The position numbers and the translations under genes were made by a program. A stretch of 64,000 nt of DNA from Colwellia sp. C2M11 (GTDB lineage Bacteria > Pseudomonadota > Gammaproteobacteria > Enterobacterales > Alteromonadaceae): NCBI RefSeq assembly GCF_018860915.1, contig NZ_JAHKQD010000017.1, positions 1 to 64,000 of the forward strand, in the 5' to 3' direction. Positions 44,719-52,858 of this stretch are shown piece after piece (position 1 is the stretch's first letter; each line of letters starts with the position of its first letter). Under the pieces are notes generated by a model. It searched no databases. It saw nothing but the letters and a program-made list of their open reading frames with translations, and had not been told where the DNA came from.

Positions 44719-47046
44719 TTAAACGGATAACTCTTTATTAACAGGTAAGTGTCGAATACGTATACCTGAAGCACGGTATATTGCATTAGTTATACTTGGG
44801 ATAATTGGCGGAATACCTGGTTCACCAACACCGCCTGGTGGATGTTCTGATTCAACTAAATGAACAAACATGGGTGGTGATTGATTCATTCGGGTAACTG
44901 GAGAGTCATGAAAATTAGATTGCTCTACTGCGCCGTCTTTAACGCTAATTCCTCCCATTAAAGTGATAGATAAGCTAAAGACCATCGCTCCTTCCATTTG
45001 TGCTATGACGCGATCAGGAGTTACCGTAATACCACAATCAATAGCAGTATGCATTTCTAATATTTTTACTTGCTTATTAACAACGCGAACTTTAGTTGCT
45101 GCGGCAACATAACTACCAAAACTTCTAATAACACTGATGCCCCAAGCTTCATTTTGGGCTGTTTTTTCTTCAACATTGGCTTTATCGCATACTAAATTAA
45201 GCGTGTCTTTTAAACGCTTTGTATCAACAGGATATTCTGTTGGGTTTAGTCCTGCATTGTTATATTTAAAACCGCCTTGTTTTAAATCAACATAGCGATC
45301 GCTCCCTAACAACTCTAACCACATTTGCCTTGCTGACATATTAGCTTTTACTGCTAATTCATCAACAAATGAACCTTGAGCAAAACCATTGTTAATGTCA
45401 GATACCGCACGAACCCAACCTGGTCTTACATGTGATGACGCTTCTTGCGTTTCATATTGCAAGTTATCTAGTTGAAAAGGTGTATCTGCAAAGCCTAGCG
45501 ATAAATCGTTTGCATTAGGTCTTGTTTGTTTACCATTAAATAACCAGCCAATTGGGGGGTAAGCCACCCTCTGTATCCAATAATCAGCGACTTTATTACT
45601 ACCATGTTCGGTCTTGGACTGATCGACTAACTCTGCTTTCATATAATTAGCTGAAATCGAATGATAAAAACCATGTTTTATATCATCTTCACGCGTCCAA
45701 ATAACTTTAACAGGCACATTAACCTGTTTTGCTAACTGCACCGCCTCCAAAATAAAGTCAGGTTTAGATTTTCTTCCAAAGGCTCCTCCCATCAGTGGAA
45801 TATTTAAAGTAACTTGGTTTACATCAATCCCGCACTCTTTTGCTGCTAAGTTCTGTGCTCCTTGAGGATTTTGTGTACCAGCCCAAATAGTCAGTGTTGC
45901 GGATTTATCTTTACCTTGTAACCAGGCTGTCGCAGCTTCGGTCTCCATCGGACTATGATTTATATGTGGCACAGAATAAGTAGCTTCAACGGTTCTATCA
46001 GGATCATAGGTATGAGCATAAACATCTCCAGCGCTACGAATAGATTTCCCTGGTTGGTTGACCTTTTTGATTAATTCATCGCTAAAATTAGCCGTGTTAT
46101 AACTAGCGTGTTCACCATTATCCCAAACTATTTTTAGTTTTTTTCGGCCTTCTTGTGCAGCCCAAGTATTTTTAGCGAGTACGGCAACGCCACCTAATGG
46201 ATTGGTTCTAAATGGAAAAGTATTAGGTTTTAATTGTATGACCGCAACAACTCCAGTTACCTTTTTCGCCTCAGCATCATCAAACGACTTAACGACTCCC
46301 CCGACAACAGGCGGTCGTTGAATGCTTGCAATAAGCATATTTGGCAACTGAACATCGTGAGAATATATCGCTTCTCCTGCGACGATATCCTCAAGGTCAA
46401 ACAATTTAACTTCTTTGCCAATATAATTAAAATCTTTAATGTCTTTTAATTTCATTGTCGTTAATTCAGGGGCTTCTAATTGAGAGGCGGCAATTGCCAA
46501 TTCGCCAAAACTAAGTTTTTCACCAGTAATGTTATTAATGACAACATGTTGATTTGCTGTTACTTCATTAATAGCTACCTGCCACTGATTAGCGGCTGCC
46601 TGCTCAAGCATGTGCCTAACAGCAGCACCAATTTGTCGTAATCGTGTAAATTGACCACGAATAGAACTTGATCCCGCGGTATTTTGTTGGCCATAAGCCT
46701 TATCTGCTTGCCCTTGAACAACAAAAACATTAGACCAAAGTGCTTGCATTTCATCAGCAATAATTTGTGGTACTGTCGTTCGAATACCTTGGCCCATCTC
46801 ACTACGATGACAAACAATAGAAGTAGTTCCATCAGTATCTAGGCTGACAAAAATATTAAGAGCGTGTTCAGCTTTACCTACTTCATAGTTTGCTTTTCCT
46901 GCGAGATTATCTGCGGCATATACTGGAGATAAGCCAGGTAAAGCAGTCGCTAATACTAAGGCACCCGAACCTATACCTAATTGCTTTAAAAACTTTCGAC
47001 GACTAACATTTAAAATCGTCGTTTCTGTTGAGGATTGCATAGTCAT
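44719..47046 (-). CDS. Tat-exported molybdenum hydroxylase large subunit (xanthine dehydrogenase family, IorB-like)
   Basis: This 775-residue protein has a twin-arginine signal (SRRKFLKQLGIGSGALVLA, ~15-35) and the IorB/aldehyde-oxidase architecture: two Mo-binding halves with GAFGRK and RPGWVRAVSD in the middle, and the active-site glutamate in GVGEPGIPP near the C-terminus. It oxidises aldehydes or N-heterocycles by hydroxylation at molybdenum cytosine dinucleotide, passing electrons to the 2Fe-2S subunit and then to a cytochrome or quinone. The gene lies in a polysaccharide locus beside a mutarotase and lactonase-like genes, so a sugar aldehyde or hemiacetal is an attractive substrate (inference). 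It starts at the stop of the Fe-S subunit (1-bp overlap). Confidence 0.9.
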   Translation of the reverse strand: MTMQSSTETTILNVSRRKFLKQLGIGSGALVLATALPGLSPVYAADNLAGKANYEVGKAEHALNIFVSLDTDGTTSIVCHRSEMGQGIRTTVPQIIADEMQALWSNVFVVQGQADKAYGQQNTAGSSSIRGQFTRLRQIGAAVRHMLEQAAANQWQVAINEVTANQHVVINNITGEKLSFGELAIAASQLEAPELTTMKLKDIKDFNYIGKEVKLFDLEDIVAGEAIYSHDVQLPNMLIASIQRPPVVGGVVKSFDDAEAKKVTGVVAVIQLKPNTFPFRTNPLGGVAVLAKNTWAAQEGRKKLKIVWDNGEHASYNTANFSDELIKKVNQPGKSIRSAGDVYAHTYDPDRTVEATYSVPHINHSPMETEAATAWLQGKDKSATLTIWAGTQNPQGAQNLAAKECGIDVNQVTLNIPLMGGAFGRKSKPDFILEAVQLAKQVNVPVKVIWTREDDIKHGFYHSISANYMKAELVDQSKTEHGSNKVADYWIQRVAYPPIGWLFNGKQTRPNANDLSLGFADTPFQLDNLQYETQEASSHVRPGWVRAVSDINNGFAQGSFVDELAVKANMSARQMWLELLGSDRYVDLKQGGFKYNNAGLNPTEYPVDTKRLKDTLNLVCDKANVEEKTAQNEAWGISVIRSFGSYVAAATKVRVVNKQVKILEMHTAIDCGITVTPDRVIAQMEGAMVFSLSITLMGGISVKDGAVEQSNFHDSPVTRMNQSPPMFVHLVESEHPPGGVGEPGIPPIIPSITNAIYRASGIRIRHLPVNKELSV

Positions 47047-47522
47047 TAAACTTCTCCTACTGTTTTTTCTTTATTTAACATAGCAGCATGTTTAATGGCT
47101 TTTTTTATACGAACGTATGTACCGCATCTACAGATATTTCCTTGCATAGCTGTATCTATGTCATCATCCGTTGGCGCTTTATTTTGAATGAGCATCGCCG
47201 CTGCACTCATTATTTGACCTACTTGACAATAACCACACTGCGGCACTTTATATTCACGCCAAGAGATTTGTACTGAATGGTTATTTTCAGGATCTAACCC
47301 TTCAATTGTGGTAATTTTTTTATTTGCTGCGTAAGAAACAGGGGTAATACATGAACGCATGGCAACACCATCAATATGTACTGTACAAGCACCACATTGC
47401 CCCGCCCCACAACCAAACTTAGTTCCAGTTAGCTGCAACTCGTCTCTTATTGCATAAAGTAATGGCATTTCTTCGGCAACATCTAACGAAACATCTTCGT
47501 TATTAACCTTAAATTTGATCAT
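47046..47522 (-). CDS. 2Fe-2S subunit of molybdenum hydroxylase (IorA-like)
   Basis: This 158-residue protein has two [2Fe-2S] domains. The plant-type ferredoxin cluster is CGAGQCGAC plus a distal Cys in MRSC. The C-terminal helical cluster is CGYCQVGQIM ... CRCGTYVRI. It is the electron-transfer subunit of the molybdenum hydroxylase next to it and is co-translated with it. It lacks its own signal and is probably exported by piggyback on the Tat signal of the large subunit. Confidence 0.93.
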   Translation of the reverse strand: MIKFKVNNEDVSLDVAEEMPLLYAIRDELQLTGTKFGCGAGQCGACTVHIDGVAMRSCITPVSYAANKKITTIEGLDPENNHSVQISWREYKVPQCGYCQVGQIMSAAAMLIQNKAPTDDDIDTAMQGNICRCGTYVRIKKAIKHAAMLNKEKTVGEV

Positions 47523-47552
47523 AGGAAGCTCTCTTATTTGATTCTTGCATGA

Positions 47553-48188
47553 TTATGAATTATTCCAATGTAGTAAATCTTCTACTGTATCTATATCAAA
47601 AGAAGCATTTCCCATTGGTAACTTTTTTAATTGTTTTTGATTTGCTTGTAAAATTGCTTTAGCACCTTTATCTCCCGACAAAGCCTGTAGTTTCTCAAAG
47701 TATTGTTGAGGAAAGATTGCTGGTGCGGTAATCCCATCTAACGTTTCTGCGCAGACCATATGTTCTGGGAATTCCAATATTTTTTGCAACAATCTTAGAT
47801 AGTCGCTTATTTCTAGTGCGACCTGATCAGCTAAAGTGAATAATATATGGGTAGTATCGGGATCATTATTTAAGATCATGTCTATCGATTGTGAGATCGT
47901 GTACCCCATTCCTAGATAGGCCATATCACAGTAATATAAAGACTGGGAGATTTGCTCTGCTATTTCCGTGTGATATTCACCTGTAGCAACATAAAGATTA
48001 ACAAGAGGTATTTCGGCTTTAATTAAAGCTTGAGTAACGGTATTAATCGATTGTTGTAATAAAGGAGCTTTACTGCCATTACGACTTACAACGCTCAGTT
48101 GTTTATTACCCTTGAATCTGACGCTATTGCCGCCAGCAAGCATAACCGTTTTGATATTTGTTGGAAGAGTAGTATTGGTCAAGAACAT
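47553..48188 (-). CDS. Molybdenum cofactor cytidylyltransferase-like NTP transferase (MocA/MobA family)
   Basis: This 211-residue nucleotidyltransferase begins with LAGGNSVRFKGNKQL, the NTP-binding loop of the MobA/MocA fold, and has TLADQVALEISDYLRLL as the metal and substrate strand. MocA adds CMP to molybdopterin to give the cytosine dinucleotide cofactor that IorB-like enzymes need. The gene lies between xdhC and the Fe-S subunit gene, so a dedicated maturation role is likely. MobA (GMP transfer) is less likely by context. Confidence 0.88.
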   Translation of the reverse strand: MFLTNTTLPTNIKTVMLAGGNSVRFKGNKQLSVVSRNGSKAPLLQQSINTVTQALIKAEIPLVNLYVATGEYHTEIAEQISQSLYYCDMAYLGMGYTISQSIDMILNNDPDTTHILFTLADQVALEISDYLRLLQKILEFPEHMVCAETLDGITAPAIFPQQYFEKLQALSGDKGAKAILQANQKQLKKLPMGNASFDIDTVEDLLHWNNS

Positions 48189-48189
48189 A

Positions 48190-49182
48190 TTAAGCCGATT
48201 GCATTAAAGTTTGGCCACTTTTTCCTTCAAGCACAGCGTGTGCTTCAGACAAAATAGATAAGGCTATTGATTCGGGTAACTCTCCACCAATATTTAACCC
48301 TACAGGGTTTGACAATGGTGTGGATAATTGTTGAGAAGACAAGTTTGCTTCATCTAGCACTTTTTTAGTGCGATGTGTTGGTCCCAAGAGTCCAACAAAC
48401 TTCGCTTTACTACCTTGAACAAACTGTAACGCTTTTGCATCTAGCTTTACGTTATGCGTCATTATTACGATAACATCGGTATGAGCGAGACAAGCCTCTT
48501 TAGTTAACTCTGTTAAAGGTTGACGGATAATACTATCAACATCGGAAAAATGTATTCCTCTTGCATAATTTACTCGTTCATCAATAACCGTAATACTCCA
48601 ACCTAATATTTTGGCCATTTTTACCACTGGGACAGCATCAATACCGCCTCCAAAAATAGTAATAGAAGGAGCAGGTTTAATATGATGAATAAATTTACCT
48701 TCAGTGGTTAGTAATGATTCTGTTGTTAAGTGATGATCATTAAACAGGGTCAATGTATTTTCAGGAGAGCTTTCACTGATACTTTGTTTATAAATACAAC
48801 TTTGTTTGGCAAGTAAACTAGCTTGTAGTTTTTCTAGCTGTAACCAATTAGATGTTTGTGTGATTGGTTGTAATAATATTTTTACCATGCCACCACAACC
48901 AATCCCCAACTGCCAGCTTAAATCGTCTTCATCACGCATGTCATAACAAACGATATAATTATTCCCTGTATCCCAACACTTTCTTGCTTTAAGCATAATT
49001 TCGGCTTCTAAACAGCCGCCACTGAGCAAGCCAAAATACTGGCCAAGGCTATTAATAAACATCATGGCGCCTTGTTTACGATAAGATGAACCATCAGTTT
49101 CTATAACCGTTGCTAATACCCACGATAAACTAGACTTTTGTGGTTGCCACTTTGCAAGCAACTGCTCTAACCTATTACTCAT
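48190..49182 (-). CDS. XdhC-family molybdenum cofactor insertion/sulfuration protein
   Basis: This 330-residue protein has an N-terminal XdhC/CoxI domain (DGSSYRKQGAMMFI, SGGCLEAEI) and a C-terminal Rossmann-like XdhC domain (ITIFGGGIDAVPVVKMAKILGW, VGLLGPTHRTKK). XdhC proteins bind the molybdenum cofactor, protect the sulfurated form and insert it into xanthine dehydrogenase-type enzymes. It is the first gene of the operon xdhC-mocA-iorA-iorB. Operator site f lies 101 bp upstream, which ties this operon to the polysaccharide genes. Confidence 0.92.
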   Translation of the reverse strand: MSNRLEQLLAKWQPQKSSLSWVLATVIETDGSSYRKQGAMMFINSLGQYFGLLSGGCLEAEIMLKARKCWDTGNNYIVCYDMRDEDDLSWQLGIGCGGMVKILLQPITQTSNWLQLEKLQASLLAKQSCIYKQSISESSPENTLTLFNDHHLTTESLLTTEGKFIHHIKPAPSITIFGGGIDAVPVVKMAKILGWSITVIDERVNYARGIHFSDVDSIIRQPLTELTKEACLAHTDVIVIMTHNVKLDAKALQFVQGSKAKFVGLLGPTHRTKKVLDEANLSSQQLSTPLSNPVGLNIGGELPESIALSILSEAHAVLEGKSGQTLMQSA

Positions 49183-49282
49183 TTATTTCAACCATTTATT
49201 AAACATTGCCTTTCTTTTTTGCAGACAAAAATGTTCATTCTTTATACACTAGAATAAAGAATCACATACATAAAATCAATAT

Positions 49283-49297
49283 AAACATATTATGTTT
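49283..49297. promoter_or_regulatory. PUL operator, site f (AAACATAATATGTTT)
   Basis: A perfect AAACAT / ATGTTT inverted repeat with centre ATT on the plus strand lies 101 bp before xdhC. One position of the central triplet differs from sites a and b. Confidence 0.7.
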
Positions 49298-49412
49298 TAC
49301 TTTGTTGTTTGTATTGAACTGAGATCATCAATTGTCGTTTGATGGAGAAACTATATAGATATTTAGTAATAGATATAAATCTTTACCTCCTTCTCAGAGG
49401 CAAGGATTGTTA

Positions 49413-50459
49413 TTATTGATTACTTAATGAGCTGTTATCGTATTCAAATTGATAAATAATTTCGCGTGTATATTCATCATTAGGTTGCAGTATCGTAGAA
49501 GGGAAATGACTAATATTGACAGCATTGGAATAATCTTGTGCTTCTAAACAAACTCCTTGATAAGGTCTAAAATTACCTGACAAAGCGACACCAGTATATA
49601 GCTGCACAGCGGGTTGATTAGTAAATAATGTCATTTTAATATGATTACTTTTAGAGTATAAAACCGCTTTAGGTAAACCTAAGTAGTCTTGATTCTTATG
49701 TTCATTATTATGAGTACCTTGGCTATTATTGGCTTCAGTAACATCGAAAACATAACAATGATCGTAACAAGCCATATTTTGTAAATCTGTATCCAGCGGG
49801 TATTTATGCTTTATTCCGATATTAGTCAGTTTGCTAAAGTCAAAATCAGAATTAACTACGGGTAAAATATTACCACTCGGCACACCATTACTTTTTCGTT
49901 CAAGCATGTTCGAAGCACATATTTTTAAATCAAGCTGCTCGCAGCTTTCATTGCCTAAATTGAAATAAGCATGGTTTGTTATATTAATGGGGGTTGCGGC
50001 ATTGGTAGTGGCAGAGTAGTTTATTTTTAGTTGGTTTTGCTCTGTTAACTCATAGGTTACCTGCAAAATTAGTTTGCCAGGAAAGCCTTGATCGCCCGAT
50101 TCTGATTCAATTTTCAGAACTACTGTAGAAGGTGATGAAGAAATAACTTGCCAAAATCGAGTAGAAAAATTATCAGTGCCACCATGTAAACATTGTTTAC
50201 CATCATTTTTCGTTAATTTGTACTTTACACCATTTAATTCAAACTCTGCATTTTCTACTCTATTACAAACTCTTCCACAAGTTGCCCCTAAATAATATTC
50301 ATCCGTTAAATAGTCATCGAGATTATCGTAGCCGACAGTCATATCGGTCGCAACGCCGTTAACAGGAAACAAAATTGATTTAATTCGTGCCCCAAAGTTA
50401 ATTACCTCGACGGACATTCCTTGCCTATTTTGCAATAAAATTGTTTGTAACTGTTCCAT
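49413..50459 (-). CDS. galM: Aldose 1-epimerase (galactose mutarotase)
   Basis: This 348-residue GalM-type protein lacks a signal peptide and is cytoplasmic. It has NHAYFNLG (catalytic His) and CLEAQDYSNAVN (catalytic Glu), with KQCLHGG and YDHCYVFD around the sugar site. It interconverts the alpha and beta anomers of galactose or glucose and would feed galactose released from carrageenan into catabolism. It is the last gene of the unit after the second cytochrome (78 bp gap). Other galactose genes are not in the window. Confidence 0.93.
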   Translation of the reverse strand: MEQLQTILLQNRQGMSVEVINFGARIKSILFPVNGVATDMTVGYDNLDDYLTDEYYLGATCGRVCNRVENAEFELNGVKYKLTKNDGKQCLHGGTDNFSTRFWQVISSSPSTVVLKIESESGDQGFPGKLILQVTYELTEQNQLKINYSATTNAATPINITNHAYFNLGNESCEQLDLKICASNMLERKSNGVPSGNILPVVNSDFDFSKLTNIGIKHKYPLDTDLQNMACYDHCYVFDVTEANNSQGTHNNEHKNQDYLGLPKAVLYSKSNHIKMTLFTNQPAVQLYTGVALSGNFRPYQGVCLEAQDYSNAVNISHFPSTILQPNDEYTREIIYQFEYDNSSLSNQ

Positions 50460-50537
50460 AACTATTTATAGCCACTAAAATCGATAATGATTAATATTGT
50501 AATGTTAAGGTAATAGTAAACTTAGTATTGTTCATTA

Positions 50538-52712
50538 TTACAATTGCGAAAACCATTGATAATCAGCTCGTTTATATAATTTTTGTGATAAATATAAACC
50601 TAACTCTTTTAATTCCGTTTTATCTTGATAATTAACGATTAATAATTTGAGTTCATTTAATGCTTGTTTAGTTTCACCTAAACCATCTATTGAAAGTATC
50701 CATGTATAAGCATATCGAGCATTAGTTGGCGTTAAATCAACCGCTTTTTTAAAATATGTAACTGCTTTTTTTAACTCTTTTTTACGAACTAAATACAAAC
50801 CAAATTCATAATGTAATTCTCCAGATTGGGGGACTTTCTTTAAACCTTGAGATAATACAGATTGAACCAATATTTGGCGTTGTTGACTTCGATAGAGTCC
50901 AGCTAAATTAATATAGCCTGCATCAAAATAAGGCTCTATTTTAATAGCCTCTTTAAATCTTTTCTCTGCTAACACCACATCATTAATTTCCATCGCCAAC
51001 AGTCCTTGATTCACTCTCCCCTCACCTCGCCAACTGCTCACCTCATTAGCAGTAACTAACTCATTAAAAGCTTGTGTAAACACTGAGAGATCCTGTTGCG
51101 TTAGTTGAATTGAAACTAAGTTTCGTGCAGCTTCAATACGAATAGATTTACGCTTATCACTTAACAACGGACTAACATATTTAATTCTTTCTTTTGGATT
51201 TAATAAAGCACTCGCTTTTACGGCACTTAAACGTAATAAGTCCTCTTGATGCGTTAAATAAGGGTCCAATATTTCTGCCGAAATTGTCGGCGTGGTATAT
51301 GCAAGCATTTCTAATGCGGTTGCCCTACTAATAACAGCTAATTGTTCATCTGCAATTATCGTTAAATGTTGTTCAAGACTAATCGTATGACCAGCATTCA
51401 AAGCAAATAGATATGTTTTACTTGTTAATAACGGTTTTGGTTGACCATGCCATTGTACTAATTTATCTTCAGCCCATTGATTAGATTGATTCTCATGACA
51501 TTTGATACAAGCGTTAGGGCTACCTAATGTTTTAGATAAATCAGGTCGTGGTATTTTAAAACTGTGATCTCGTCTATCATCTACCCCCATAAATCGACTT
51601 TCAGGCATGTGACAATTAACACATTGCGCCCCCTCAGATTTATCTTCATGTTGATGATGGCCTTTTACGTTAAAAACGTCACCGCTATGGCATTGTAAAC
51701 AAAGCCCATTACCTTCAATTTTGACCTTCATAGTATGTTTATCATGGCAATCTAAACAATTAACACCTGCAGCAAACATTTTGCTTTGTAAAAAAGAGCC
51801 ATAGACATACACTTCTTCTTTAATTTGTCCATCAGGGTAATAATTGGGTGCTGATAGAAGTTGAGGTGTAAATTGATCTAAAAAGGGCACGTGAGCTTTA
51901 ATACCATCAGTAAGTGGCGAGCGTAATGAATGACAGGCAAAACAAGAATCCATAAAGCTATTATCTCTTTTTTCTCCATGCCATGAGGCCGTATTTTTAC
52001 CCAACGTTCTCAGCCAACGCCCTGTTGGGTGTTTATTTGATATAACATCTTTATACACGTTACGTGTTTTTACTGATTTTGCCGATTTCTCATGAGCTGA
52101 CATATCACCATGGCAAGATAAACAGCCAACATTAATATTATCAAACTCGCTCTTAAAGTGATTAGTTTCATTATCATAATTACGCGTTAAACCATCAGAG
52201 TGACAGTCTGCACACATACCATTCCAATTTTGTAATGGTTGGCGCCAATGAAGCCTGTCTTCTGGGCGTATTTCTTCATGGCTATAATTATGATACCAAC
52301 GCTGGCCTCCGTCTTTTATAGCCCTACTATCCCAAGCGAAAGGCAATATTTGTAAACTCCCAGGTTCAGTTTCGACAATATATTGCTGTAGAGGAAAATG
52401 TCCGAAAGTATATTTAATAGGTAATGTTTGTGTGTTGTTATCATAAGAAATAGTGACTTGATAAACACCATCTTTAATAAAAAAAGTTGCTTTTTGACCG
52501 TAATGTTCAACACTTTTATTATTAAAGTCACCAAGGATTGTATCGTTAGCTGCAATAGCCATAGCTTTGGCATGGTCTGACTTATGCCATTCATTGGCTT
52601 GACTAGTGTGACAGTTAATACAACTTTCATTTGATAATGGTGTTGATTTTTCATTAGCCCACGATGCAGGAGTGGCAAGGACTATACTTAAAATGAGCCA
52701 ATAAAAATTCAC
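50538..52712 (-). CDS. Octaheme c-type cytochrome with C-terminal TPR repeats, paralogue 2
   Basis: This product is about 724 residues from the GTG chosen here, which has an AGGT site upstream and gives a clean signal peptide (NFYWLILSIVLATPASWA). The longer frame to 52769 has no ribosome site. It has eight CxxCH motifs in the same order as the 13-kb paralogue (CINCH, CADCH, CLSCH, CFACH, CLDCH, CLQCH, CVNCH, CIKCH), then HEAT-like and TPR repeats (EKRFKEAIKIEPYFDAGYINLAGLYRSQ). A periplasmic electron-transfer role is likely. It follows the ASPIC lipoprotein and precedes galM. It is a candidate electron acceptor for the molybdenum hydroxylase (inference). Confidence 0.88.
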   Translation of the reverse strand: MNFYWLILSIVLATPASWANEKSTPLSNESCINCHTSQANEWHKSDHAKAMAIAANDTILGDFNNKSVEHYGQKATFFIKDGVYQVTISYDNNTQTLPIKYTFGHFPLQQYIVETEPGSLQILPFAWDSRAIKDGGQRWYHNYSHEEIRPEDRLHWRQPLQNWNGMCADCHSDGLTRNYDNETNHFKSEFDNINVGCLSCHGDMSAHEKSAKSVKTRNVYKDVISNKHPTGRWLRTLGKNTASWHGEKRDNSFMDSCFACHSLRSPLTDGIKAHVPFLDQFTPQLLSAPNYYPDGQIKEEVYVYGSFLQSKMFAAGVNCLDCHDKHTMKVKIEGNGLCLQCHSGDVFNVKGHHQHEDKSEGAQCVNCHMPESRFMGVDDRRDHSFKIPRPDLSKTLGSPNACIKCHENQSNQWAEDKLVQWHGQPKPLLTSKTYLFALNAGHTISLEQHLTIIADEQLAVISRATALEMLAYTTPTISAEILDPYLTHQEDLLRLSAVKASALLNPKERIKYVSPLLSDKRKSIRIEAARNLVSIQLTQQDLSVFTQAFNELVTANEVSSWRGEGRVNQGLLAMEINDVVLAEKRFKEAIKIEPYFDAGYINLAGLYRSQQRQILVQSVLSQGLKKVPQSGELHYEFGLYLVRKKELKKAVTYFKKAVDLTPTNARYAYTWILSIDGLGETKQALNELKLLIVNYQDKTELKELGLYLSQKLYKRADYQWFSQL

Positions 52713-52817
52713 GTGATACCTATTTAATAATATACTAAAAAGTAAAAGGGATAATAAACAAAAGCACATAATACTATTGTGAGTATCATGTGCTTAACAA
52801 CTATTATAATATCCAAT

Positions 52818-52837
52818 TTTGATTCAATTGAATCAAA
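52818..52837. promoter_or_regulatory. Perfect 20-bp palindrome upstream of the second cytochrome gene
   Basis: TTTGATTCAATTGAATCAAA lies in the 146-bp spacer between the ASPIC gene and the cytochrome gene. On the minus strand a TATAAT-like box follows about 9 bp later. There is no loop and no T-run, so an operator is more likely than a terminator. It is unrelated to the AAACAT family. Confidence 0.5.
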
Positions 52838-52858
52838 GCGGAGTACTCGTTCAATAAA

